NCBI RefSeq assembly: GCF_000161795.2
Contig: NZ_CP006882.1
Coordinates: 62,001 to 126,000 of the forward strand
Reading direction: 5' to 3'
From: Synechococcus sp. WH 8109
GTDB lineage: Bacteria; Cyanobacteriota; Cyanobacteriia; PCC-6307; Cyanobiaceae
Length of the DNA stretch: 64,000 nucleotides
The position numbers and the translations under genes were made by a program. The notes below the pieces were generated by a model. It worked only from the letters and a program-made list of their open reading frames with translations, ran no database searches and was not told the DNA's origin. Shown one piece after another: positions 26,370 to 36,035 of this stretch (position 1 is the stretch's first letter; every line of letters begins with the position of its first letter).

Positions 26370-28684
26370 CGAGTGATCTTCCGTATATTTGTCATTGTGT
26401 AGCTAAACCCCTGAGACTCCGCGACAAATGGTATCAACCTTTCAATACTGTGTAATAGTGTACCGTCATACCCAATTGGCTCTGAAGGATAATCATCCCA
26501 ACCAAGATTTAAACTATAAAGTGGGCTTAGTGCATTCTTTCTTGCCCAAAACATTGTACCTATTGGGAAATTAAATTCATTTGTTAGAGATTTAATATTT
26601 AGCTTTTCTGCCAATAGTTTTGCTTGTCTGTAGTTTGCATCCCAACCGGGACAATGTGGATCACTAGGAAACGCCAGACCGATTGTCTTGTCTTTAATCA
26701 TTGCACTTATTATGCAGTCCATCATATGATTTTCTTCGTTTCCAATTAAATTTTCGATCAAGAAGGTTCTCCATGAATATGATTGATGCCTTGCTATGTG
26801 TATACTTTTTTTAGTATGAATATGCCCATATATACGATACTTTTCGTCTAATTCTTGTCCAAGACAGGTTAAAAGGGGTCCAATGTCACGACCTCTGTTC
26901 GGCGTTAGTATTATTTTTTTTAAGATCAGACCGTGCTCATTAATATTTTTTATCGCTAAGTCTCTTATAGCTTGATTAGTGCATGATATATATATTTCTG
27001 GTCTTATCTTATTCATTGAGATTGCTTTAAGTATCTCATCTAATAGTTCTGGATAATGTACATGAATATGAAGTCCAACTTTTTCATCTATATTCATTAA
27101 TACGTCTTCGGTTGGAATTATTAGTTTTGTATTCCAAGGTCCCTCTGGCTCACCATTATTTATATAGTGGATTAGTGGATCTTGTTTGTTTGTTTCACTC
27201 ATCGCCCTTTCCCTATATATTCCTGGATGAAAACTTGGAAAGGGCTTGCGTGGACCGACTCCCGTTTGCCAACTTCTTAGGTAATGCTCAGCATTATGTT
27301 TATTGTTCTTTGATCCAATTCCTAAGGAATATTCCATTTCTACTATTCCCCTTTTGAGTATTTCTTGCGAATTTTTTATCAGAGACTTTTCCTCTGATTT
27401 GATTTCTGCACCGATTTCTTTCAGTCTCTCTACGTACTTTCCCATGTCGAACCATTCAATTGCCCTTCTTTTTGATAATTTCGATACTTCACATAGTAGA
27501 TCTCTATTTTGAAGTAAACTTATTACCTTCGATGACATTTCCTGTGTATTAAGGTATTCAATAATCAAACTGTTTTTGAGAAGTAGATCTCTTTTGAGTA
27601 GACTTTCTAATCCAGTTGCATTTTCAAAGCAAAATACTGGTTTTGCCTCGAGCATTGCATCTATTGCTACGTTAGGTAGCGGGTCTAATCTTGATGTCAT
27701 TAGGAATATATTGCAACGCCTCATTAGCCTTTTGTATTCGTGAGATCCCTTTAGTATTTTTAGCTGATGTTTTAAACCACTGCGTTCAATTTGATCTTTT
27801 ATCCATAGAGATACATTAAAGTCATTTGTAGGATCGTAACCATCTCCTATCCATGCAAATTTAATTTTATGATTCGGAAGGCTTTCTTTTATATAGTATG
27901 CCACTGAGACAAATAGGTCTAACCCTTTCCTGGGTTGAATCTGCCCCGCTCCAAGAATCAGGATTTCGTCACTTTTTATTTCTTCCAAATATTTGGTTGC
28001 CTCATCTTCTGTCCTATCTTGCTTGTTTTGTGTTGCCGCCAAAAGTACTTCTTTGCAGTAACCCTGCGGTAATATTTCATTCTTAGTTCTTTTTAGTTGT
28101 GGATTCTGATTTATCAAGTCATCACTGGTAAGTTTGCTTGAAAAGATAAGACGGTTCGACCATAGTCCTACGTTGCTAAGCAAGTCCACCGGTCGAATAT
28201 AGGCACTAAATTCATGTATTAGCGTCATCACCGGTATCCCGTTTCTTCTTAATGGTTGTATATAACTAGCCGATACAATTGAGTTGATAATAGCGTATTC
28301 AGGCCATTCGTTGTGTACCAGTCTTTTTATCTCATTCCTTAGAAGTTTATCAAAGACCGGACCCTGTTTAGGCTGTAGTACTGCAATTGAGTTTTCTCTA
28401 AATTTTTCTATCAGTGATCCACCACTTATTATCATCGCAATAACATTGGCCTCCTTACTCATTTCATGGCATATGTTTAGAGCCAATATTGGTGCACCAG
28501 TCTTTGACGCTTCATGGCTTACTACTACAACTGTTGGGAGTTTCGAATTGTATGAAACTTTGCCTACGTATCTTTTCATTCCATGTATCACTAATATTTT
28601 CTTTATCGCCTTTTTAGCAATATGTACTACCCATTTTGGCAAATTTTTTTCTGCCCGTAGGCGAAGTTCTGATTTCAGGCCCAT
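26366..28684 (-). CDS. Large two-domain protein: GT4-like glycosyltransferase plus RgpF-like rhamnan synthesis domain
   Basis: This 772-residue protein appears to join two glycan-synthesis modules. Residues about 50-420 look like a GT-B glycosyltransferase: VVVVSHEASKTGAPILALNI at the N-terminus, LGAGQIQPRKGLDLFVSVAY, KGSHEYKRLMRRCNIFLMTS and NVAIDAMLEAKPVFCFENAT are donor-site motifs of family 4. A linker with DPLIHYINNGEPEGPWN, a motif common between modules of large glycosyltransferases, leads to residues 530-765. That part resembles RgpF-type rhamnan synthesis proteins (VGLHIHVHYPELLDEILKAI, ILTPNRGRDIGPLL, YRIYGHIHTKKS). Membrane anchors are not evident. The A+T-rich composition points to horizontal acquisition. 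It may extend a rhamnose-rich surface chain. Confidence 0.85.
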   Translation of the reverse strand: MGLKSELRLRAEKNLPKWVVHIAKKAIKKILVIHGMKRYVGKVSYNSKLPTVVVVSHEASKTGAPILALNICHEMSKEANVIAMIISGGSLIEKFRENSIAVLQPKQGPVFDKLLRNEIKRLVHNEWPEYAIINSIVSASYIQPLRRNGIPVMTLIHEFSAYIRPVDLLSNVGLWSNRLIFSSKLTSDDLINQNPQLKRTKNEILPQGYCKEVLLAATQNKQDRTEDEATKYLEEIKSDEILILGAGQIQPRKGLDLFVSVAYYIKESLPNHKIKFAWIGDGYDPTNDFNVSLWIKDQIERSGLKHQLKILKGSHEYKRLMRRCNIFLMTSRLDPLPNVAIDAMLEAKPVFCFENATGLESLLKRDLLLKNSLIIEYLNTQEMSSKVISLLQNRDLLCEVSKLSKRRAIEWFDMGKYVERLKEIGAEIKSEEKSLIKNSQEILKRGIVEMEYSLGIGSKNNKHNAEHYLRSWQTGVGPRKPFPSFHPGIYRERAMSETNKQDPLIHYINNGEPEGPWNTKLIIPTEDVLMNIDEKVGLHIHVHYPELLDEILKAISMNKIRPEIYISCTNQAIRDLAIKNINEHGLILKKIILTPNRGRDIGPLLTCLGQELDEKYRIYGHIHTKKSIHIARHQSYSWRTFLIENLIGNEENHMMDCIISAMIKDKTIGLAFPSDPHCPGWDANYRQAKLLAEKLNIKSLTNEFNFPIGTMFWARKNALSPLYSLNLGWDDYPSEPIGYDGTLLHSIERLIPFVAESQGFSYTMTNIRKITR

Positions 28685-28869
28685 TGGGTTTTTCCTGTCG
28701 CTTATCCTGCTATTATCTCATTTATCCGCTGTCTTTACCAGACTATGACTTGTCATACAGCCTCTGGGAAGGCCTCTTAGACTTTCACTTAATTGTGTTC
28801 CCTTGATTTTTCACGAGCCAATTTCGATACTTATTTTACAGCATTGAAAAACTAACACGTACCTGTCAG

Positions 28870-30015
28870 ATGAATCGCAGTCGTTTACACCTCAATGGTC
28901 TTACAGGTCTGCGATTTATCGCAGCAATGGCCATTTTTGTATTACATGCGCGTAATCATGATCTTATCCCGGATTTTATTCTTTCAACATTTGACTTATC
29001 AAAATCCGTATCATTGTTTTTCGTTTTATCCGGTTTTGTAATTAGTTACGCATATAGTCATCGAAGTCCTTCTTTTGTGGGCTTCATTCGGGCACGGCTT
29101 GCTCGCATTTGGCCTGCAGCTGTATTATCGATCCTACTTGTAATTTTTCTTTTACCCCGTACTCTATATCTTCCAGCTCCTGATAGTGGTTGGTCAACAT
29201 TCAGTATCCTACTCATTAGCTTGCTTGGGCTTCAAGCCTGGATACCAATACCTGCCTTTTACTTTTCCTTCAATGCTGTTCTTTGGAGTATCTCAGTTGA
29301 ATTATTTTTTTATATATGCTTCCCTTTTCTTCGTAAGTTTTCTGTTGTGCGTCTGTTAGCTATTTTTGCTCTTCTTTTTATATCCATTCTTTCAATAGCG
29401 TCCTTCCTTGCATATTTTGAATCTCTATCATACGGCGTCAATGTCCATAATAATTTTGTTTGGCAGGGTTTGATATACATTAATCCTATATCACGACTTC
29501 CTGAATTTGTTTTGGGTATTATCGGTTGTCGCATCGTCTATTCGAATTCATTTTCTAAACTGTACGGAATATATAATCGAAAATCATCATATCATTTAAA
29601 AATGCTCTCAAAGGCCTCGTCGACTGTTTCTACCATATTATTTATCTATTTAATCTTTCATGGATATGACTGGGGTGCAACCGTTCCCGTTCAGCTAGTA
29701 CTTAATCGTATGCTCTCATCAATGTGTTGTATTTTACTTATAACAGGTCTCGTGGCAAGTCAAGGCTTATTAGTACAGTTTCTCGAGCGTCCCTTCATGG
29801 CGGCTCTCGGTCAGGCCAGTTATGGGATGTATCTGTACCATCAACCCTTGATGATCCGAGCGGCTCAAGCTGGCGGTATCAAATTTGCTGGAATACAGAT
29901 ACTTCCCTCTGACTTTACTGCCGTTCTTGTATGGACCCTCATCCTCTCGTTTGTTAGCTATCGCTTTTTTGAGGAGCCATTGAATACATTTTTTCGTACC
30001 AATTATCAGGGCTAA
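28870..30015 (+). CDS. Membrane acyltransferase (acyltransferase 3 / OafA-type)
   Basis: Members of this family are integral membrane enzymes that acylate, often O-acetylate, surface sugars. The 381-residue product starts LHLNGLTGLRFIAAMAIFVL with the family's LRFxAA motif. It continues with SVSLFFVLSGFVISYAYSHR, FIRARLARIWPAAVLSILLV, NAVLWSISVELFFYICFPFL (a diagnostic SxExxFY-like segment) and SYGMYLYHQPLMIRAA. It ends with a helix and FEEPLNTFF. About ten membrane helices are predicted by eye. It probably decorates the glycan made by its neighbours. Divergent from the GT4/RgpF gene over 185 nt. Confidence 0.92.
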   Translation: MNRSRLHLNGLTGLRFIAAMAIFVLHARNHDLIPDFILSTFDLSKSVSLFFVLSGFVISYAYSHRSPSFVGFIRARLARIWPAAVLSILLVIFLLPRTLYLPAPDSGWSTFSILLISLLGLQAWIPIPAFYFSFNAVLWSISVELFFYICFPFLRKFSVVRLLAIFALLFISILSIASFLAYFESLSYGVNVHNNFVWQGLIYINPISRLPEFVLGIIGCRIVYSNSFSKLYGIYNRKSSYHLKMLSKASSTVSTILFIYLIFHGYDWGATVPVQLVLNRMLSSMCCILLITGLVASQGLLVQFLERPFMAALGQASYGMYLYHQPLMIRAAQAGGIKFAGIQILPSDFTAVLVWTLILSFVSYRFFEEPLNTFFRTNYQG

Positions 30016-30090
30016 ATAAAGTTAAAGGTGCCGAAACCCGTGTTGTGCCAAGGCATCTGAGTTATTTCCACTTGTTTTTTCTGCCAGGTC

Positions 30091-30258
30091 CTGGGACGGT
30101 TACCTCCTCGCCTTTCATCGGAATTTTCCGCGAGACGCTTTGCTTGGTGTCCACTAGGGGTACTGACACTTGCAGGGCCCTCACTTGCATTTCGTCTCAT
30201 CGAACGATATTATGTAGTCAATCTGCAGCCAGACGTGTCTGCGCTTGACAGAGGCTAG
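30091..30258 (+). pseudogene. Possible relic of an acyltransferase C-terminus
   Basis: An open stretch just upstream of the repeat gene reads FAWCPLGVLTLAGPSLAFRL followed by IERYYVVNLQPDVSALDRG and a stop. A hydrophobic helix followed by FRLIER is the pattern that ends acyltransferase 3 proteins, including the intact neighbour (SYRFFEEPL). No start codon or upstream continuation is visible: an in-frame stop occurs at about 30058, and the region is only about 55 residues long. It may be the tail of a second, deleted acyltransferase. Chance similarity cannot be ruled out. Confidence 0.33.
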
Positions 30259-30290
30259 ATGCCCCGAGGCATCTAAACCCAACTCGGGGC
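30256..30290 (+). promoter_or_regulatory. Two mutually exclusive hairpins upstream of the repeat-protein gene
   Basis: Hairpin A is TAGATGCC-CCGA-GGCATCTA (30256-30275, eight perfect pairs). Hairpin B pairs GCCCCGAG (30261-30268) with CTCGGGGC (30283-30290), also eight perfect pairs. Both need bases 30261-30268, so only one can form at a time. No T-run follows B. They lie 42-76 nt before the ATG. Confidence 0.5.
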
Positions 30291-30331
30291 CTGCCCCATC
30301 AGCAAACGTTTAGCTCTTCCGGTCTCTCAAC

Positions 30332-33019
30332 ATGGCACTTGCAACTCCGCAAGCCGTTCAGCTCCTCAACCTTGCTTATTTTGGTCGCCCCGCTGATCCC
30401 GCGTCCCTGAGCGGTACTACTTCTTGGGTTGCTGCAGGGGCAACTCAGAGTCAAATTGTCGCAGCTTTTGTCCAGACCTCTGAGTATCAGACTGTCACTG
30501 TTACTCCCAACACAACGTCTGGTGAAATTGTCACCAAAAATCTAATTAATGCGCTGTATCAGCGTCTTGTTGGACGTGCAGCCGCCGATTCCGAAGTTAC
30601 GGGTTGGACCAATGCAATTTCTTCTGGGGCTGTTAATCACGACTACCTCGGAATAACTCTTGTCAATGCGATCCTCAATCTCCCGGAAAGCACTGATATT
30701 CGCCAGGTAATGATGGCGAAAGTTGAGTCTGCTGACCTCTATAGCGACTATCTCGCTACAGATGCGGGTGACTTGTCAGCGTATTCAACGACAGCTGGTC
30801 TTGCTTCAGGTCGGGCTTTCAATGACTCGGTTTCAACCTCAACTCCTAAGACCGGCGAAGAGGTTAAGGCCGTTGCAGAACTTTTAGATACTCCTTCTAC
30901 CTACACCCTCACTACAGCAGCTGCTTCTGCTGCTGAAGGTGACACTGTTACCTTCACACTTACTCTTAACGAGGCTCCTACAGAAGCCGTAATCGTTAAC
31001 TACGTAACTGGTACTGGTACCGCTGGTACAGGTGATTACGCCTCCTCTTCTGGTTCGGTCACCTTTGCTGCAGGCCAACAAACGCAGTTCGTCACCGTCG
31101 CTACAACAGAGGACACTTCTGTTGAGTCGGATGAAACCTTCACCGTTACTTTCTCGGGTACGCGTCTTACTGGTTCAGTTGCTGCTACTGGCACCATCAC
31201 AAATGATGATGTCGCTGTTGTAGCTCCTACTTACACTCTTTCTACATCTGCTGCCTCAGCGTCCGAGGGTGATGGAGTTACTTTCACTCTCACGCTTGAC
31301 TCAGCTCCTACTGCAGACGTCGTAGTCAACTACGTAACTTCCAATGGAACTGCAGGTGCGTCTGACTACACCTCAACCTCCAGCTCAGTAACCTTCTCTG
31401 CTGGTCAGAAAACCAAATTTGTAACTATTCAGTCTACTGAAGATACGGCTGTAGAGCTTGATGAAACCTTCTCAATTACTTTCTCAGGTTCATCTCTCGC
31501 TGCGGATGTAACTGCCACTGGCACAATCACCAACGATGATTCTGCTGCACCTACTTACACACTGACCGTTGCTGACGTCTCGGCTGCTGAGGGTGATGCG
31601 GCAACCTTCCAGTTGACTCTCGACTCTGCACCTACTGAAGCAATTGTCGTTAATTATGCGACTGCTGCAGGTACTGCAGGAGCAACTGATTTCACATCTG
31701 CATCTAGCACCGTCACTTTTGCTGCTGGTCAGACAACTCAGTTCGTAACCATTCAGACAACTGAAGATACGGCTGTTGAGAGCAGTGAGACCTTCACGGT
31801 CAACTTCACTGGTTCGAGTCTTGCTGCGGCTGTTAGTGCAACTGGCACTATCACTAATGATGATACTGCGGTTCCCACTTACAGCCTTACTGTTGCTGAT
31901 GTTTCGGCTGCTGAGGGTGATGTAGCAACCTTCCAGTTGACTCTCGACTCTGCACCAACGGAAGCGGTTGTTGTTAACTACACCACTGCTACTGGCACCG
32001 CAGCTACTACTGACTTCACAGAGGTAACTAGCTCCGTCACTTTCGCTGCTGGTCAGCAAACCAAGTTTGTCAACATCACAACCACTGAAGACACAACTTT
32101 CGAGACAGACGAAACCTTTACGGTCACATTCTCTGGTTCTACGCTTAACGCTTCGGTTTCTGCTACCGGCACCATCACTAATGATGATGCCGACCCGGCA
32201 ACTGCTGCACAAACCCTCACCCTGACTACTGGGGCTGAGACTCTTACTGGTGCTGGTGGCGCTGACACCTTTGACGCTTCACTTTCTAACAGCCTTTCTG
32301 CCTTTGATAGCCTCACAGGTGGAGATGGCAACGACACTATTACTGCTGCTGTTAACAGCGCAGCAACGGTTGTTGTTGACACAACCAGCATTGAGCAATT
32401 CAATCTGACAGGTGGCGCAAATGGTGCAACTCTCAATATGGAGAGTGCTACCGGAGTTACAGGTATTAATTCCACTAACTCTCTTGCTGCCGTCACCCTA
32501 AATAATCTTCAGTCACTTCCAACAACGGTTGGTATCACATCACCAGCTGCTAATCAGACAACCACCCTCGATTTTGATGGTGCTGCACTGACTGGCACTA
32601 CAGATGATCTCCAGATCAATCTTAGTGAAAGTAACAATCAAACTATTACTCTCACTCGCGATGCTGGCACTACCGAAAAAATAGAAACCGTTTCTATTAA
32701 CAGTGCTTCTGAGGCCAATGTGATTGCCGACCTGCAGACTACAGGTGTTGGTACTACTGCACTTGAGTTAACAGGTTCTCAAAATCTTACTATCACAGCT
32801 GCGCTTGATAATGAGATTACAAGTGTTTCTGGTGGAACATTCACAGGCAATCTCACACTTACCGCTGGTACACCTGGTGTTGCTATTACAACTGGTACCG
32901 GAGCTGATGATGTCACTGGTGGAACTGGTGGAGACACCATCACTACTGGCGATGGAGCCGACACTATCTCTTCTGGTGGTGGCGCTGACAGTATCGTCAG
33001 TGGTGCTGGTATTGACTAA
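30332..33019 (+). CDS. Calx-beta/RTX-type surface protein, N-terminal segment (ends at an in-frame TAA)
   Basis: This 895-residue open frame is the first part of a very long repeat protein. Residues 1-180 look like the DUF4214-type domain often found in cyanobacterial and proteobacterial secreted RTX proteins (YFGRPADPASLSGTTSWV, LYQRLVGRAAADSEVTGWTN). Four tandem Calx-beta repeats of about 108 residues span 190-620, and a Thr/Asn/Ala-rich beta-strand region spans 625-850. The first RTX-like glycine/aspartate repeats come at 850-895 (GADDVTGGTGGDTITTGDGA). The frame stops at TAA 33017-33019 and continues open in the same phase immediately after. No signal peptide is seen, consistent with type I export by a C-terminal signal, which this segment alone would lack. 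Low lysine and no visible cysteine fit a secreted Ca-binding surface protein. Confidence 0.8.
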   Translation: MALATPQAVQLLNLAYFGRPADPASLSGTTSWVAAGATQSQIVAAFVQTSEYQTVTVTPNTTSGEIVTKNLINALYQRLVGRAAADSEVTGWTNAISSGAVNHDYLGITLVNAILNLPESTDIRQVMMAKVESADLYSDYLATDAGDLSAYSTTAGLASGRAFNDSVSTSTPKTGEEVKAVAELLDTPSTYTLTTAAASAAEGDTVTFTLTLNEAPTEAVIVNYVTGTGTAGTGDYASSSGSVTFAAGQQTQFVTVATTEDTSVESDETFTVTFSGTRLTGSVAATGTITNDDVAVVAPTYTLSTSAASASEGDGVTFTLTLDSAPTADVVVNYVTSNGTAGASDYTSTSSSVTFSAGQKTKFVTIQSTEDTAVELDETFSITFSGSSLAADVTATGTITNDDSAAPTYTLTVADVSAAEGDAATFQLTLDSAPTEAIVVNYATAAGTAGATDFTSASSTVTFAAGQTTQFVTIQTTEDTAVESSETFTVNFTGSSLAAAVSATGTITNDDTAVPTYSLTVADVSAAEGDVATFQLTLDSAPTEAVVVNYTTATGTAATTDFTEVTSSVTFAAGQQTKFVNITTTEDTTFETDETFTVTFSGSTLNASVSATGTITNDDADPATAAQTLTLTTGAETLTGAGGADTFDASLSNSLSAFDSLTGGDGNDTITAAVNSAATVVVDTTSIEQFNLTGGANGATLNMESATGVTGINSTNSLAAVTLNNLQSLPTTVGITSPAANQTTTLDFDGAALTGTTDDLQINLSESNNQTITLTRDAGTTEKIETVSINSASEANVIADLQTTGVGTTALELTGSQNLTITAALDNEITSVSGGTFTGNLTLTAGTPGVAITTGTGADDVTGGTGGDTITTGDGADTISSGGGADSIVSGAGID
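30899..32194 (+). repeat. Four tandem Calx-beta repeats
   Basis: Four units of 108-110 codons begin at about 30899, 31229, 31553 and 31877. Each starts TYTL or TYSL, contains EGD, then a VNY segment, VTF-AGQ and EDT-E-ETF, and ends ATGTITNDD. The third and fourth units are the most alike at both protein and DNA level, which points to recent duplication. Calx-beta units bind calcium and give elongated rods in surface proteins. Confidence 0.85.
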
Positions 33020-33190
33020 ATCACTACCGGTACCGGTAATGACACCGTAGATGCCGGTTCAGGTGATGACGTTATTACTTCTTCTGGTGGTAACGACACC
33101 ATCGCTGGCGGCATTGGTGCTGACACGTTTGTCTTTGCCACAACTATCCTGACTGCTGATGACACAGTTTCAGGCGGTGACGGGGATGAC

Positions 33191-36035
33191 ACCATCCGTT
33201 TTGGCGACAACACCACTGTTGTTGATGCTGCATTCACCAATGTCACTAGTGTCAAAACAATCACTGCTGCTGCTGATGACCAGTTGACATCTGTGACCAT
33301 CGGTACTGAAGCTGCTGAAGCTGGTATCGATACTGTTACGTTCACCGATACCGCGAAAACTGATTCACTTGTTGTTGAAGCTGGTTTCACCAACAATTTG
33401 ACAGTTAATCTTGACACCGATAACACTCAAGACAACTCGATTGTCGCCACCAATTACACCAAGGTGTTGACCGTCAACGCTCTTGATACTGATATCGATG
33501 ACAATGTCACTACTATTACAGGCGGTACTGGAACTGCGGATGTTCTGAAAATTACCGCCTCCGGCGATACCATTGCCGCAGCTCAACTTGCTTCAGTTAC
33601 TAAGGTCGAGAAGTTTGAAATTCTCACCAATAATGCAATTAATCTGACAATTCACGACAACAATGCTGTTGGAACTGGTGCAGCAGGCGATGAAACAATC
33701 ACTGTTGATGCCTCTGCATTGACAACGGCTAACGCCACTATTAGTGCTGCAGCTGAGGACGATTCCAAAGTTGTAATTACCACAGGCGGTGGTGCAGACA
33801 CCATTACTGGTTCTGCTTCTGCTAATCACGGTGACACCATCACCGCTGGTGATGGTAATGACGTTCTCAAATTCACGAATGCTGGTCTCACCGCAGCAGA
33901 CTCAGTTGCTGGTGGTATCGGTACTGACACCATTGAATACACTGATGCGGCAGATGTCGTTGATGCTGATTTCACACTGGTCACAGGTGTTGAGACTATT
34001 ACCACAACCGCTGGTATTCGGTTGACCAACCTTGTCCTGGGTGAAAAAGCTCTGGCTGCTGGAATCAATACTGTTACTTTTGCTGATACTGATGCTGTCG
34101 ACAAAGTAACCGTTGGAGCCGCTTTCACCCGAGACCTTGAGGTTGATCTCCGTGCTGATACTGGTGCTGGTCAATCGATCATCGCCACTAACTACACTGG
34201 TTCGCTGACAGTTGATCTGACTGATTCCTTCATTGACAACGACGGAGCAGCCGGTCTCACCACAATTACCGGTGGCACAGGCACTGACACCATGAATGTC
34301 ACTGCCTCTGGATCAGCTATTGCTGCTGCCGATATGGCACAGATCACCAAGGTTGAAAACATTGTTGTTGACTCTGGACTTACTAGTGCCTTCGGACTAA
34401 CACTTTCTGACAACAATGCTGTTGGAACTGGTGCAGCTGGTGATGAAACCATCACCGTTAATGCTTCCGCCCTCACAACAGGTGTCGCAACTATCGACGC
34501 ATCCGCTGAAGACGATGCAAAAGTTGTTATCAACACTGGTGGAGCAAACGACTTTATTACTGCTTCTACATCCGCCAACAATGGTGACACCATCACAGCT
34601 GGTGCTGGCGATGACATCATTTACTTCGGAAACGGCGATCTAACTGCAGCAGACAGTGTCGGTGGTGGTGCTGGAGCCAACACTATTCAGTTCACGGAAG
34701 ATTCAACAGTTGCTGATGCAGCATTCACGCTCGTCACGAATGTGCAGACTCTGCAAACAACTGACGACAAGATGTTTACTGCTCTCACCTTGGGGGCAGC
34801 TGCCATGGCCGCAGGTGTCACCACTGTCAACCTGAGAGGTACTGCTGGTGGTGATGCTGATGTTGTGACGGTTGGTGCTGGCTTTACTAGTGCTCTTACC
34901 GTTGATTTCGACGCTGATGATGCTGTCGCTAACAAAGTCGATGCCACTAATTACACCGGGGCCTTGACCATCACAGCCGCTGATAGCGACTTGGATGATG
35001 AAAATGCCGCTGGTGTTGCGACTATTACCGGTGGCTCTGGTTCTGACACAATCGCAATCACTGTTGGCGGCAACGCTATTGCTGCTGCTGACCTTGCATC
35101 AGTCACTAAGGTTGAGACGATCCAGATTGTTGGCACGACAGCCAATGCCGACATCACTCTCAATAACAACAACGCGACCTACACCCACGAAGCATTGTTC
35201 GAAACCATCACTATTGATGGTTCTAGCTTGACCACTGGTGTTCTTACTCTTGACGCTTCCGCTGAGGTTGACGGCAAAGTTGTGATTATTGGTGGTGCTG
35301 ACAACGATGTCATCACCGCTGATGCATCAGCCAACGTTGGTTCTAATATCACCGCTGGAGCTGGTACAGATACCATTCACATCTCAGCTGATGGTGTTTT
35401 AACCAATATCGACACCATTGCTGGTGGTGACGGTGCTGACACAATGAGTTTCTCTGCAAACTCAACAGTTACTGATGCTCACTTTGCAAATGTCTCAAGT
35501 ATTGAGACTTTGACTGGTGCCAACAACATCGAATTCACTTCATTGACTCTTGGCTCAAATGCCCAGACAACCAATGTTTCAACGGTGACATTCGCTGGTA
35601 ATACGGCAAGTTCTCTAACCGTCTCCAACGGTTTTACCAACACCCTTACTGTTAATTCCACAACTACAGCGGGTCAAAGTGACAACATTGATGGCTCTGC
35701 AGCAGCTGCAGCTATTCAAGTTGTTTCCGCAGCTGCCAACATTGCAGCAGGCGATACCATCAAAGGTGGTACAGGTACAAGCGACAAACTGACAATTACT
35801 GCTGACGACGGTACTGCAACCACCACTCTTATGACTGGTGTTGAGAACATCACTGTCGCCTATGCAGCTAACAAGGATGTCAGTATCACCATGGGTGCCA
35901 ACAACACCCAAATCGCATCAGGTTCGACCCTGACCGTCGATGCTTCTGCAATGACGGAAACCGATGAGATTCTTACCTTCACAGGTAATGCAGCGGAAAC
36001 TGACGGTCTCCTGAATATCACTGGTTCTTCAGGTG
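33191..36035 (+). repeat. Four degenerate modules of about 250 residues
   Basis: Module starts at about 33191, 33929, 34681 and 35441 share the pattern D-T-I/M-x-F/Y, then V-D/T-A-x-F-x-x-V-x-x-V/I. Next come G-I/V-x-T-V-T/N, an A-G/A-F-T-x-x-L-x-V segment and D-A-T-N-Y-T or similar. Then T-I-T-G-G-T/S-G, I-A-A-A-x-L-A-S-V-T-K-V-E, and G-D-T-I-T-A-G-x-G. The first three are closest to each other; the fourth is divergent and shorter before the RTX block. Confidence 0.8.

Larger units (their letters stand above)
30016..30331. other. 316-nt gap with a gene relic and leader hairpins
   Basis: Between the acyltransferase and the repeat protein there is no intact gene. The gap holds a possible acyltransferase C-terminal relic (to 30258) and a pair of overlapping hairpins (30256-30290). 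The last 40 nt before the start codon contain no clear ribosome-binding site. Confidence 0.6.

Noticed and set aside
31490-32212. Ser/Cys-rich minus-strand open frame in the Calx-beta repeats
   Set aside because: Its repeats mirror the repeats on the coding strand, and the composition is an artefact of Thr/Ser/Ala codons.
33017-33019. Programmed stop-codon read-through at the in-frame TAA
   Set aside because: The stop is TAA followed by A, which is not a leaky context, and no downstream stem or known read-through signal was seen. Mutation or sequence error is simpler.
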